A stretch of 64,000 nt of DNA from Anoplolepis gracilipes (GCF_047496725.1 NC_132982.1:1425001-1489000); one strand, 5' to 3'; positions 37,612 to 49,860 are shown, counted from the first letter of the stretch. Notes: generated by a model from the sequence alone, not told the origin. A program made the numbers and translations.

Positions 37612-38672
37612 GTAAGAGAGAAAAAGACTGACTTTAATAATGATGCGGAAGAAAGATAATGATCACTACGCGAGTAAATATATCAATATACTGTGAATTA
37701 AGAAAAGTATTTGAAAGTGAGAGAGGCAAAGAAAGAAAACGAAAAAAGATGGTATAAAGAATAGACAACTACACGATCATGAGAAAGTATACGAGCAATC
37801 AAGAGGAGGAACGAGGATACGAGGCAAGGCTAGTTTCTCATTCAGGCGGATTATACATGTCTTCTATAATAGGATCCATTGATCATTCTTTCGCAGTTTT
37901 CCGTTTTTATGTTCTTTCGCAAATCGTCAATTAATCAGTTTTGTCGATTATTTCTACTCCAAACCATAGGATAGGAAATTTATTTTGTAAAGCAATATTG
38001 TTTGAGTACTACAATGCATTCATGTTCTGTTTGAAATAAGTCATCAAGTTGACAATATAATATAATCTAGATTTTAATTATTAAAATTTTTATTTTATTC
38101 CTGAGATTAATGAATCATGCGATGATTCACACATCAGCTTCTCTATTAATAAAAAATAAAAATAATTTTTGATAAAAATATAATAATAATATTTTCTATT
38201 TACATAGATATCTGTAATGCATCAATTACTAAGTTAATAATAATAATTAAACTACTAAATGAATAATAATTAATGGTTAAACATTAATTTTTTATGTAAA
38301 TAATATCTTTGATTGTCTCTAAATTGCATTAGTCGGAAAACGAATACATCGAGTGATGCTGGCCATTTCATGTTCGAATTTTATTTCTGGCATGACTTGT
38401 CTATTAGGAGAAAGAATAATATATAAATATTTATATTTGGTTTTTTTTTATATTTTTAAAAATTTTATTTGTAAAAAAGAGTGATTTTGGCTATCATATT
38501 CTTTTAATGTCATTTTTGTAAAATTTTACACATAATGAAGTGATTCTCTAGTATTTCAGAACTTTTTTATGCTTAATTTATATTTCTCTTTTTTAATATT
38601 CTAATATTATTTTTGTAAAAAATGTAAACATACTAATTTTTTAATTTTAATATTTTTTAATGCCATTAATTT
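37612..38672. other. unassigned sequence (candidate intron)
   Basis: Purine-rich to about 37830, then AT-rich. No further exon or repeat recognised before the compound microsatellite. Confidence 0.45.
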
Positions 38673-38675
38673 GAA

Positions 38676-38884
<209 letters not shown>

Positions 38885-39302
38885 TGATTTAGACTACTCG
38901 TCCCACACATTTTTCTCAAAAATGAAACGTCACAGAATCGTAAAAAAGTTACGGAAAAAAATTTTATTAGTAAAAAGTGCCCAAAATATATATTCATTGA
39001 TAATGGTTTCATTTTTCGGGACTAACTGGAAGTAAGTATAACTGACGGAGTCAACTTTAAAATTTCAAATGGGAACATGAGTAGTTGGGTAGCATTAGAT
39101 AGAGCTTTAAAAAAGAAACAACTCTTATTAAAACTTAATTCAATTATCTCTTACAGGTTTCGAGAAAAATGTTTGAATGTGCTTACAGTAATTTACAAGT
39201 ACGTTATGTCACGGAAAGTTAGGAAAAAATTTTCATTACTAATGGACACCTAAAGTAATTATGAATTCCTCTTTTCGGCACAAACTGGAAGTAGTTTAAA
39301 AA

Positions 39303-40414
39303 ACAAGGTGCCATCTATTTGACGAAATCTTTTGATAATTCTTATGACGAAGCAAACGTCGTAAAAGTCCAAATGTCGTAAGACTAACATACTTTTGTCT
39401 CATCTTAACAATGTCATATATGACGTTAGTTTTACGACATTTTGTCATCTATGGATAAAACAAAACAGATAGTAGAATGTCTTAGATGATATTTAAATGT
39501 AAAACTAACATATCAAATTTTCCAAGCAGCGATTACCCTTCTTAAATATTAATACGCCTAATGTTGCTTAAACTTCAATGATTGGATGAGAACTGTATTA
39601 TAACTATTTTACATTATTGACATTTGAAGAAAAATTATGGTATTTAAAATAATTATTATTGCAAATAAAGAATTAATTTGACTTACAAAGAATTTTAATT
39701 TATGACAGACTGATTTCATAAAAATATTCGTAAGAACGTAATAATCTCGTAAAGCCCGTATCAGACGACGCATTGAAGAGTGAGATTGAAGATTAAAGAT
39801 TGAAATTTAGCCAATTAGGACGAAAAATTTTAGTTCCTTTTGTTCTATTTAGTCAAACTCTAATTTCTAATCTTCAATCTTCAATTTGCAATGAATAATC
39901 TGATACGGGCTTAAGAATCGCTCCTTTAAGTTCATAAGTAATTTTTTTATATATATAATAATATACTAATAATACATATTAAACATTCTATTTTAACAAA
40001 TTCACAATTAATTATATATTTTTATATCTTTGATAATCAATATTGTTCAAATGGTCTATCATTTGCAATTGCGGACAACATATGACCAAATTAAGATGTA
40101 ACTTTAACTTAATATTAATAAACATTAGTTAATTTACCATTCTATAATGTGTTTGCAATGTCACACTTTTCATTAATGATGTTAGTAATTTGTCATTGCT
40201 AGATCCTCACTAATATGTCACCAAATGGTCAATTAATTAATGTTATTAATTAATAAAAAGTGACGTCGCAAATGTTGTAGAACGGATAAGTACATAACGT
40301 CATTAATAGATAAAAAAATGATTTTATTATTACGTCTTAATTTGGTAACATGACATTCGCAACTTCAAATGACGAATTATTAACGTCTAATAGACGACAC
40401 CTTGTTATTTGGGA
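39303..40414. mobile_element. TIR element V inside the fold-back
   Basis: Ends ACAAGGTGCCATCTATTTGA and the inverse of ACAAGGTGTCGTCTATTAGA face each other across about 1.1 kb. Flanks GGAAGTAG (left) and GAAGTGTAG (right) may be remains of a target duplication. Arms continue with ATGACG/CGTCAT-rich sequence. No coding region is recognised. Confidence 0.65.
39753..39911. mobile_element. PIF/Harbinger-type MITE, TAA duplication
   Basis: AGCCCGTATCAGA at the left end and its inverse at the right, flanked by TAA on both sides (39750-39752 and 39912-39914). 159 bp, palindromic (GATTGAAGATTAAAGATTGA and inverse). A 3-bp TWA duplication is typical of PIF/Harbinger elements. It sits inside element V. 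Confidence 0.8.
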
Positions 40415-40451
40415 AGTGTAGCTGGGATCAGTTTTAAAATTTCAAATAAGT

Positions 40452-40887
40452 AGGGGAGACCAGGGTTAAAAGTAACAGGAGTAGGTTATAATACGGCTAA
40501 TAACTTTGTAAAGAAAATAAATATCATTATGAAAACAAAACGGGTCAAATACTTGTTTACCACTATTACGCTGCCATCATGATAGTTGCTTCTAGTGCCA
40601 CTCTATTAACGAGTGTAGTGTACGAGATAACTACACATTATGTGAGTAAATAAATTTCAATGATATTTTTTTGGATTTATTCGTAAATTTTACACTTTAT
40701 CAGCAATTATTTTTTTTTTCATATCTTATGAGTTAATCGATAGACAATTATATGTTGCCATTTCATTATATTTTAAACATTTTTAATATAAAAAATTTAG
40801 TTTAAAATGTATCGTATTTTGGGGTTAGAAGTAACATGCCGTTGGGGTAAATTGTAACATGTTACAACTTACTCCAACACGAAATAT

Positions 40888-40948
<61 letters not shown>

Positions 40949-41581
40949 TGTATGTAAATTAACATACCTAACTAATTATGTAATTATGAGACATGAGCAT
41001 TGTATTAAAAAATCTGATAAGGTTAATTTTGTGTGTTCCAACTGTTACTCAGATGAGTCTTCGAGTGAGAGCTAAAACAATTTATTTTAATTAATTATTT
41101 GCATTTAATTGATTTCATTAAGACGCTAATGTTATGTTGTGCTAAGTAAAAAGAAAACAATTATGTTACGTTGATTACTAATTAAGAAATACTATTTATG
41201 TTGTGTCAATTAAAGAAAAGACAATTTATGTTATGTTGATTATTTTTAATATGTTGAGTATTATTAATTAAAGTTACTTTTAATTATTTGTTAGTTCTCA
41301 TTTTATAATTCAGCTTGTATCTATTTGTGTTACAACTTACCCCAGCATTGTTACTTTCAACCCCAAAGTCGGGGTAGAAAGTAACGACTCTCCTCGGTCA
41401 TTTTGCAGGGTCATAACATTTTTCTCAAAATATAATATTTAATGATACATTATCGCTATCAAACTAATCTTAAATCTTCAACTTATCCATATAAATAAAC
41501 ATTAAAACTCTAACAAAAATATAGAATTTATTTATTTCATCAAAACTAAAAAATGTTACTTTCAACCCCGGTCTCCCCCAC
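40452..41581. mobile_element. TIR element W with repeated GGGGTTGAAAGTAAC motif
   Basis: Left end GGGGAGACCAGGGTTAAAAG, right end the inverse of GGGGAGACCGGGGTTGAAAG. The GGGGTTRAAAGTAAC motif recurs inside in both orientations at about 40821-40834, 40844-40858, 41349-41365 and 41371-41385. It is interrupted by an (AT)n tract (40893-40948). No transposase motif was seen, and no clear target duplication was found. Confidence 0.7.
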
Positions 41582-41856
41582 ATGAGTCGAGTGTGGTATC
41601 GCTAAATAGAACTTTGAAAAAGAAACAACTTTTATTAAAACATAATTCAATTATCTCTTACAGGTTTCGAGAAATATATGCATTTGTATTATTGTAGGCA
41701 TACACACATATTCAAACTTTTTTTTAAACTTGTAATAATCTGAGATAATTTAATTATGTTTTATTAAAAGTTGTTCCTTTTTCAAAACTCTACATAACGA
41801 TACTTCTCGATACCACCCATGTATTGTACCTATTTGAAATTTCAAAACTGATCTTA

Positions 41857-42200
41857 CAAGGAGAGGGCGCGAACTTGGGTCACCAATTTTGATGAAGTTT
41901 TTTTCTAGTATAGTACTCTATTAGAAGAGTACTTGAGTAAAGAGATAGGGCGCAACGCTCAGCCGTTTTCGAGAAAATTTATTTAAAAAAATACAGTTGT
42001 TGGAACCAGCAGTGATGAAGAACATAAATTAACTGTAAAATCTTCGAAATTCCCAACTCGATAGTTTCATTACAACATTATTATGATTTTTTTTAATAAT
42101 TGAACGTAATTTAAAATAATCATGATAAATGTAGATACAATATTTAGATATAATTATCGTTATCTTTATTATATATATACAATATATATATATATATATT

Positions 42201-42260
<60 letters not shown>

Positions 42261-42528
42261 ACTGTATTTTTTTAAATTACGTTTAATTATAAAAAAACTC
42301 ATAATAATGTTGTAATGAAATTATCCAGTTGGGAATTTCGAAGATTTCATAGTTGATTTGTGTTCTTCACTATTGCGGTTTCAACAATTGTATTTTTTTA
42401 AATAAATTTTCTCGTAAACGGCTGAGCGTTGCTCCATATCCCTTTACTCAAATACTCTTCTAATAGAGTACTATACTAGAAAAAAATCCCATCAAAATCG
42501 GTGACCCCAAGTTTGCGCCCTCTCCTTG
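41857..42528. mobile_element. PIF/Harbinger-type palindromic element X, TTA duplication
   Basis: Starts CAAGGAGAGGGCGCGAACTT and ends with the inverse of CAAGGAGAGGGCGCAAACTT, flanked by TTA on both sides (41854-41856 and 42529-42531). Arms of about 270 bp surround an (AT)n core (about 42170-42257). 672 bp, noncoding. Confidence 0.82.
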
Positions 42529-42942
42529 TTAGTTACATCTAATTCCAGTTTGTTCTGAAAAATAGAACCAATTACTTTAGGCGCCCATTAGTAAATTTTT
42601 TTCTAACTTCCTGTGACATTATTTTTAAGCACTTGTAAATTATTTACACATTCACACATTCAAATATTTTTCTCGAAACTGTAAGAGATAATTAAATTAA
42701 GTTTTAATAAAGTAATTTCTTTTTCAAAACTATATCCAATAATATTCCATTCGATCTATGTTTCCATCTGAAATTTCGAAGTTGACTCTAGTTACACCTA
42801 TCTTTAAGGTTTGTGTCGAAAAATAAATCCATGAATACTTTGAGTGCTCTATAGTGATGAAAATTTTTTCTATAATTTCCCATGATGTTCCATGTTTGTG
42901 AAAAATGAATATGCTGGGTGATCATCACTCTAAATCACCCTG

Positions 42943-43644
42943 TATATACAGAATATTTCCTCTAACTGGAGCACTTAGAATATTTCTGTTTCTGTTGAGC
43001 TTAAAGTGATTTTGAATTACAAAAATTATGTTTAGAAAAAACTATAATAAAATTTATCATATATTTCAATATAAAAAAGTACTTCTTAAAAAACATCTTT
43101 ACATTTTTTTTAAAAACATGAAGTTTTTTGTAAAGTCCATTCGTATAATTTCTCGATGTACTTTTCAATTTAATGCGATAATGTTAATGTATGTACAAAT
43201 AGAATGTTGTTATTTAAAGTAGTTTACAAACATTTACGCAATACAGTTGTATGCAGAAAGACATCTTGGAGGTTAAATCAAAGTTTTAATCTCAACAATT
43301 TTGAGAATAGACAGAAATTATACTAGTGGACTTTATAAAAAGAAAATCTAGCAATGTACATATAAAAAAAATCTAAAAATGTTTTTTCTTAAAAGCACAT
43401 CTTTATACGGAAACATAAAATAAATTTTACAAATTTTTTCTAAATGTAATTTTTATAATTCACAGTCATTTCAAAGTCAACATAGTCTATGTGGTTAAAT
43501 TTGTTTTTTTATAAGCTACATCACGCGTTAATGAAAAAATACGCTCATTTAAAATATCTTATTTAAAAAAATGTCGATTACCTTGAAATATCGTATCGCT
43601 ACATTAAAAAAGATTTTTGTTTATCAAGATATTAGTCCCTTTGA
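42943..43644. other. unassigned, starting with a dispersed-repeat end
   Basis: 42948-43000 (ACAGAATATTTCCTCTAACT, TTAGAATATTTCTGTTTC) is an inverted copy of about 43690-43735 and a direct copy of 44240-44290, so it is another end of the neighbouring element. The remainder is AT-rich. A 64-codon frame at 43028-43222 is lysine/phenylalanine-rich and not recognised. Confidence 0.5.
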
Positions 43645-44330
43645 ATCGAATAATTTTTGCTTTTGACTTTTTTTCGTATCATCAAAAGAAACAGAAATAT
43701 TCTAAATGCTTTAGAGGAAACAATTCTTTATATACAGAGTGTCCAGTAATTCTTAATAAATTTCTCATATATCGATAAAGCGAATTGATACAGTTGTTAC
43801 TTGATACTAGCCGCGCGGCAAAACATAAACGCAGAGCGCACTGTACGTGTCTCTTTCAGTACGTCCTTTGTACGTCCTTTGTACGTCTTTTGTAAAGCGC
43901 TCCGCCTACTGTCTCGCCGCGCGCCTAGTATCAAGTAACAAGTAGGAGGCTTCTTCGCACCGCGCGCTTATCCTGACACATATTGACCGATCCTTATTAT
44001 ATTTATATCTCATTAATTATTGCGAATTTAGCATTTTTTTTTTTTAATTAGGACAACTTTCAAAATGATATAAGATTTTTCTCTTCAGTTTAACACGCTC
44101 TATCTACCCACGAGAGTTGATCTGCCAATTCGAGGACACCCTGTATATAAAATTTATATATATCTTTTCGCTTGTATCAATTCGCTTTATCGATACATGA
44201 GAAATTTATTACGAATTACTGGACACTCTGTATATAAAGAATTGTTTCCTCTAAAGCATTTAGAATATTTCTGTTTCTTTTGATGATACGAAAAAAAGTC
44301 AAAAGCAAAAATTGTTCGATACATATATAT
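43645..44330. mobile_element. nested palindromes with TA-flanked MITE
   Basis: Outer arms 43645-43735 and 44235-44330 are inverse copies (TTTTTCGTATCATCAAAAGA, TTTAGAGGAAACAATTCTTT). Immediately inside them, CAGAGTGTCCAGTAATTC and its inverse form a TA-flanked TIR pair that continues as TTTCTCATATATCGATAAAG. The core holds a third palindrome (GTTACTTGATACTAGCCGCG with its inverse, 43796-43942) with three tandem GTACGTCCTTT units (43859-43893), then half a family-I/H MITE (about 44010-44150). Confidence 0.65.
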
Positions 44331-44445
44331 AATTTATATATATCTTTTTATTCCATTTCTGTAAAAAAATTTCTTTTTGCTAAAGATGTTTCATTTCGTA
44401 TATAGATTCTCTGTTTTTTGTAAAAAATGTTATTTTGATTGAAGA

Positions 44446-44674
44446 TATTGGGTGGAAGGGACGTATAGAGAGACGAAACAGATAGGAGACAATGTCAATA
44501 TTAATGTGTATGTACATTTACTCTGCACAGTGAACAAAAGATGACGGTTATGAAAATCAAGAGAGAGTATAATGCGTTATTATAAAAGAAGATAGAAGTA
44601 TAACAGAGAGTACACACAAGTAAATGTCAGATGTCACTTGCTGCACGATTGACCGTAGATTGATATTCTCAACA
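44446..44674 (-). repeat. 3' LTR of the Copia element
   Basis: On the minus strand it begins TGTTGAGAATATCAATCTAC right after the polypurine tract. The opposite edge aligns with TGTTAGATGG of the other LTR but is mutated (TATTGGGTGG on the plus strand), losing the terminal CA. It contains a TATAA-like box. Confidence 0.9.
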
Positions 44675-44682
44675 CCTCCCCT
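44675..44682 (-). promoter_or_regulatory. polypurine tract (plus-strand primer)
   Basis: Minus strand AGGGGAGG directly precedes the TGTTGAGAAT start of the 3' LTR, the position and composition expected for the plus-strand DNA primer. Confidence 0.85.
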
Positions 44683-44700
44683 CGAGCAACGGTCAATCAA

Positions 44701-45640
44701 CTAGTTTAAGTGTTCCGATCCAAGTCCGAGGAGAGTAACACAATGTTGATGCTTCGGATCTGATAAGCTTTTGGTTAATATGTCAGCAGCCATGTCATTT
44801 GTTGAAATGTTCTTTAATTTTAGGCCCGATCTACAATAAGAAGTGAGAGTAAGAATAGAAGTAGGAGTAAGGAAATAAAAATATTTTATACGCTCACTCC
44901 AGCTCTTTACGCCGCTATTACTACTTACTTCAAGCTTATCTCCCACGTATTATAGACTATTGTAGATCGGCCTTTAGAGTCCCGTTCTTTACGGCATCTC
45001 GGACGAAATAATGTCGGACATTTATATGTTTACTCCTGACGTGAAAAACTGGATTATCGGCCAGACGCTGTGCTTCTATATTATCACACATTATGCTAAC
45101 GTCTACTAAGATTAGAAATCCTAGTTCCGTCAGGAAATTGCGGAAATATATGGCGTCTTTTGTTGCTTCGGAGAGCGCCATATACTCCGCCTCTGTAAAA
45201 GATAAGCCAACGGTGCGTTGTTTCTTGGACTCCCAGATGATAGTTCCCGTTGCCAGTTTGAATAGATTTCCGGTATATGAGCGCCTGTTAATCGTAAAGT
45301 TTGCCCAATCAGAATCGACGTATTCTGTTAATGGTAATTCGGAGGGTTTAAACACGATCCCTAGGTTTAGTGTCTCTTTAGGGTATCGTAGAACACGTTT
45401 GGCGGCCGTCCAATGTTCCTTTTTGAAGTTTGAGTAAAACTGACTTAGTGCGCTAACAGCGTGTGCTATATCTGGTCTGGTGGCCACTGCTAGGTACATT
45501 AAAGCACCTATCAGTTCTTGATAGGGTAATTCATCTTGATCTAAATCGTTGCTGCATGTATATTTAAGGTTAATTTGATGTTTGTATCTATGTGTTGATA
45601 CGGGGTTAGCATCGGTCATGCCAAATATGTGGAGAAGCTC
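44701..45640 (-). pseudogene. Copia RNase H region and C-terminus
   Basis: A 220-codon frame (45619-44957) covers the end of RT and RNase H: GALMYLAVATRPDIAHAVSA (the connection region), then EYVDSDWANFTINRRSYTGN with the D-S-D-W-A catalytic motif, SFTEAEYMALSEATKDAIYF with the T-E-A-E-Y motif, and VRSKHINVRHYFVRD. The expected end of the protein (ISTNDMAADILTKSL and onward) continues beyond a 150-bp MITE inserted after GTLK. RNase H catalytic residues are present, so this domain decayed less than the others. A stop lies upstream at about 45680. Confidence 0.88.
44823..44972. mobile_element. MITE inserted in the Copia RNase H tail, TTTA duplication
   Basis: Terminal inverted repeats GGCCCGATCTACAATA (left) and the inverse of GGCCGATCTACAATAG (right). 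TTTA precedes (44819-44822) and follows (44973-44976) the element. Removing 154 bp restores the RNase H tail reading frame (GTLK then LKNISTNDM), which proves the boundaries. Superfamily not determined. Confidence 0.88.
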
Positions 45641-46520
45641 TCTAATGTAACCTCTTTGACGTAGGATAATAGTATCCTTGTTTTAATTGAACTTAACACC
45701 CAGACAACAACGAGGTTCACCGAGATCTTTGATTTCAAACTTCTCTGCGAGAAATCTTTTTAACTTTTCGACCTTTTCAGTATTCTTGAAGATTAGCAGG
45801 ATATCATCGACGTAAACTGTGACGAATAAGCCATCCTCCCCTTGATCCATGTAATAGATGCACGGATCTGTGTTGGAAGATTTTAATCCTATTCCTTCAG
45901 TATGTCGTCCAACCTTGAATACCAGTTTCTATCGGCTTGACGTAGGCCGTAAAGTGATTTTTGTAATAAACATATCTTGTTGCCGCTGTTGAGCTCGTCA
46001 AGCATTTTCTTGGCTTTGATTCGAATTTTGCTTCCGTTTTCTTTTTCCTTTGGTGATGGTATGCAGGGATTCCGAGAAAACCTTTGGTACTTCCGTAAAT
46101 ATCTCTTCTTGTATTTTACTATTCAGATATGCTGTAGTTACATCTAGCTGCGTGATAGTCATCCTGAAGTTTGTTGCGATTGCAACTAGAAGGCGAATTA
46201 AACTCAAACGTGCTACCGGTGCAAAAATCTGATTGAAGTAGACGCCCGGTTTTTGAGCGAATCCTTGTACCACTATTCTCGCCTTTCTTTTTTTAGAAAA
46301 CCATCGGGATTGTATTTGTTTCTCAGTACGATCCGGCTGCCAATTACTTTCCCATCAGTTGAGCGTTCGACTAGTTTCCAGACATCATTCTTGAGAATCG
46401 ACTTGGTTTCCTGTGTGATAGCGTGAATCCATTCTTTTGCATCGGGTCCCTCCATGGCCTTGTCAGTGGAGTCTTCAGCTGCGAAAGCTTCTTTAATATT
46501 TGCCATTTTTACTTTTATGT
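45641..46520 (-). pseudogene. Copia reverse transcriptase region
   Basis: Successive minus-strand pieces give the RVT_2 domain. AKEWIHAITQETKSILKNDV and GSRIVLRNKYNPDG (46506-46273) are the N-terminal part. MVQGFAQKPGVYFNQIFAPV and TQLDVTTAYLNSKIQEEIF (46273-46050) carry the first catalytic aspartate region. VTVYVDDILLIFKN with the YVDD box lies at 45803-45814. These lie in different frames, with breaks near 46273, 46000 and 45900 and a stop at about 45680, so no functional polymerase is made. The family reverse-transcribes the element RNA in cytoplasmic virus-like particles. Confidence 0.88.
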
Positions 46521-47240
46521 TTCTTGATACAGTTTACGAGATCTTCCTCTTTGCCCAGTTAATAATTTTCGAGGTCGCCCTGGGCTTCTTTAATTATTAC
46601 GTCTTCGCGACGTGGAGTATCTAGGTTATCTTCAGGAAAATCTTCATCTGTGGAAATTTCGTCCGAGGAAGGTTCGTTTTGCGTCAAGTTAAATTCGACT
46701 GCAAGATGCTCAAGAGAATCTTTTGACTTATTCTTCTTTTGTCCTTGACTTTCCTCTTTCTCGAGTTCTTCCGGGACAAAATCTTCCAAGTTTCCATTTA
46801 TTTCATCCAATTTCAAAAATTTGATATCGCGTGTTATTTCAGTTTTTCTTTCTACAGGATTCCAAACACGATACGTTTGATTAAAGTATCCAAAGAAAAT
46901 CCCTTTCTTGGTTTTATCTTCGAATTTACTTTTCCCAAGTATTCTGTCTAGACATAGTACATTGCATCCAAATTCCCAAAGATTGCTTACATCTGGTGTT
47001 TCGTCAAGCCATATTTCGTGTGCTGTTCGACCGTTCAGAGAGCTGAATGGACATCGATTCCGAATATAATTGGCGGTAATTATGGCTTCGGCCCAAAATG
47101 ATGAAGGCAGGTTTGACTGTAGAAGAAGACATCTTCCCGTTTCTAGCAGAGTTCTGTTTTTTCTTTCTGCTACGCCATTCTGCTCGGGATTGTAAAGAAC
47201 TGTTGTTTTTGGATTTCATTTTCCTTTAAGTATTCCTCAA
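46521..47240 (-). pseudogene. Copia integrase C-terminal half and linker
   Basis: Minus-strand translation just left of the insertion contains PEQNGVAERKNRTLLE (about 47185-47140), with the third catalytic residue (E) of the integrase D,D-35-E triad. It is followed by the SSFWAEAI and AHEIWLDETP blocks typical of Copia integrase and the GCNVLCLDRI and GIFFGYFNQTYRVWNP region. A 85-codon acidic linker (46816-46559) leads to the RT. The N-terminal half of the domain lies on the far side of the 900-bp insertion. Confidence 0.85.
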
Positions 47241-47252
47241 ATTCGTTACTTA

Positions 47253-48152
47253 AGTAGGGTAGGGCGGGTGACAAAGGTTCACTTTTGACATTAGAAGTTA
47301 TATTTTTGAAAGCATATGGATTAAAAAGAAACAAATATGACAAACCGACAATATCGCTATTTGACTATATGAAAAATATGATTTAATGAAAGAAATTTAA
47401 AAAAAGTACGAATTTAAGCAACTTCTGTTGATTTTCCCGTCTGTACCTTTTTGCCCTACAGGTGGGGTAAAAAACTCCACCCACGGGCAAATAGGACCAG
47501 CTTTTATTAGGTTTATTGAAATATTTTTGAATCATAAAGTAATTAAGTTATTTATTATCTAAAATACAAATATTAAAATTACAAGTGTTACCAGGCTTAT
47601 ATAATATGGATTAGTATAATCTTAATCGGCTTCACAGTTAGAATCACAATTTTGACAAACAAAGTAAACGTTTGTGCTTTATTTGCTATGTATTTTTCAT
47701 GAGCCCAGTTCTTGCAAACACTACACTGCATTCAGCCTTCGCCAGGAACGCTGTTGCTGTATGGACCTGTAATGGATCTTTTTATCCCAATCACTTGTGC
47801 TTTTATTTTTAGGTTATAAAAAATGTTCCGTTGATTCCAGCGGCAAACTAATGACATATTGAAAAAGCCAAATATATTATTGAAGTTATTCAACCCTTAT
47901 GGGCAACCAGTAAAAGTGATATATTGTTCTAGACCAAAAGAGAGAAATTTTACTTACGTGCAAATCTCGAGTCGCGGTCGTGTATTTCCTTGTATCAGAG
48001 TTGCGCAAATGAACGCAACTGCGCTTTTTTGTATTTCCCTTACTCACTTTTTATCGCTAGTACAACACGACAGATTGATATATCACTAGTTATGAATATA
48101 CGTATGGTGGACCTTTTTACCCGCGGATCTTTAAGCTCTGCTCTACCCTACT
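47253..48152. mobile_element. TIR element L inserted in the Copia integrase
   Basis: AAGTAGGGTAGGGCGGGTGA at the left pairs with the inverse of AAGTAGGGTAGAGCAGAGCT at the right. It splits the integrase between TDNG (48153-48164) and the next conserved block. The interior contains a GGTGGGGTAAAAAACTCCAC near-palindrome (47461-47480). About 900 bp. A 76-codon frame (47859-48089) is unrecognised. Flanks TCGTTAC and CCGTTAT may be a decayed target duplication. Confidence 0.78.
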
Positions 48153-48990
48153 TCCGTTATCAGTTTGGAAATATTTGATTTTTCTGTTTCTTTGATTTTC
48201 AAGTAACGATTTTACTTCTTTGAATGCTTTAAATACTTCAGCCTTTGATTTGATAAATCGCACTTCCCACCATCGAGATTTATCGTCAATAAAGGTAGCG
48301 AAATAACGTGCTCCGCCGTTCGATTGGACTCTCATCGGACCGCATACGTCGAAATGAACGATGTCTAATAAATTTGTTTTTCTGTCCGATTTTTTTGAAA
48401 AAGACGATCAACTCATTTTTCCGTGAAGACAAATTTCGCATTCGAAGTTTTTACGTCCGCGTCTAGTTTCACTCCACATATAACATTATTACGCACACTC
48501 TTTATGAGATCTGATACATTTAAGTGTCCTAGTCGATTATGCCACATTTTCAGTATTTTTGTTGAAGCTAATGTTTTCGACGATGAATCTGATACGGCTT
48601 GACTTTCCTCACGACGTTCGCGCACGAAATATAAGTCGCCTATATTCGCGATTAATAACGTCTTTCCGGCTTTGTCATTTATGACGGCTTGAGTTTTATC
48701 GAAAATTAATTTATGGCCTTTTTCTGTTATTTCGCGCATCGACACGTTTTTTATCTTTTCGTCGACTTCAATAGAAAAAACAACCGTTCCTTTTGCCGTA
48801 ATTTTGCTAGTGGCACTATTTGCCAGATTAAGAGTTCGGTGTGTTTGACTGTCGAAATCGATATACTTGTTCGATGCATAAGTAGGATGTTGCTCCGCCA
48901 TCCAAGCACCATCGATCTCGCGACGTGTCCGTTTCTGTGTGATTTGTTTCAATCGATACGCTCCTGCCTGTAATATATGCAACCGCACAT
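48153..48990 (-). pseudogene. Copia integrase N-half, pre-integrase domain, protease end
   Basis: On the minus strand, DLYFVRERREESQ is followed by KMWHNRLGHLNVSDLIKSV, the GAG-pre-integrase zinc-binding motif (H-x-H type), within the frame 48988-48413. After a break, the integrase core begins with GGARYFATFIDDKSRWWEVR (first catalytic D region) and KIKYFQTDNG (second D), where the insertion interrupts it. The upstream part (NKYIDFDSQTHRTLNLANSA) belongs to the protease and spacer region. Confidence 0.88.
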
Positions 48991-49758
48991 AGGCTTATAT
49001 CCTCGGCCTTTTTAGCTGTCGATTGAGTTTTCGCGATTTTCTTTTTGCAGTCTTTTGCAATGTGACCAATCGCTTTACACCGAAAACAACGAACTTTACT
49101 TTTACTCGCGCCAGTCGTAATGTTGTTATTGAACTTACCCTTGCCGCGTTTAATATATTTATCAGCAACCATCGCATTTGAAATTGTCACGTGAGAATCG
49201 TTTTTATGTGCGTTACTTTCCTCGATAAGTTTTATACGAAGCGACGGCAACTCGTCACGTGACTCGTTCGCACATCTAAAGTTCTAATTCGAGCGGTAAA
49301 CTGTACAATAACATGATAATAATCCGCCAATAAATCCGGATTAATATTGACTTCCATTTCTTTTAATTTGTCTACAGCATCGAAGAAATTTCTTACATGA
49401 TTTTGCATGTCTCCGTTACTTTCCATTCGCTGCAATGTCAATTGCTTCAGAAGAGATGCCTTGTGGGCCGATCCTTTGGATTGGTAGATGTTTTGCAGTT
49501 TTACCCAGACTTCACGAGAAGTATTACATCCTTTAATTTGCTTGAGCTCTGAGGGATATATCGACAAATGTTTGATTTCGCCTTGTTGTCATTGATCGAC
49601 CACGTGATCCTTTTATCTTCCGACGCTAGTTGCGAAATTAATCCGTTAACATATCCCCATGTGTCGTTTTTGACTAACAGGGCCTCCATCTGCATCTTCC
49701 ACGTATCATAATTATCTTTTCTGAGAGTCTCGATGCGAACGATGCTTGATCCACTCAT
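48991..49758 (-). pseudogene. Copia gag, zinc knuckle and protease start
   Basis: The start ATG at 49758 opens MSGSSIVRIETLRKDNYDTW, a typical Copia gag beginning. The UBN2-type gag body continues after a frameshift near 49560 (KGCNTSREVWVKLQNIYQSK; frame 49567-49232). A further frame (49250-48828) carries the nucleocapsid zinc knuckle CFRCKAIGHIAKDC (CX2CX4HX4C, about 49088-49047) and the protease active site as DRWCLDGGATSYLC, where the usual D-S-G is D-G-G. That substitution may impair the aspartic protease. A frameshift follows, so gag and pol are not continuous. Confidence 0.88.
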
Positions 49759-49860
49759 TTTGTCTTTTGTGAACTTTCGATAAAGCTAACCTTTAATCTC
49801 AATCCTAGTTCGCGACCGCTCGCGTACAACACACACGTTTCGAAACTTATACAAACTGTC

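Noticed and set aside
47004..47219. 71-codon minus frame inside the integrase region
   Set aside because: It is in the wrong frame; the neighbouring frame carries the integrase motif with PEQNGVAERKN.
45093..48973. Plus-strand frames inside the Copia element (e.g. 45093-45437, 48713-48973)
   Set aside because: Antisense to recognisable Copia domains.
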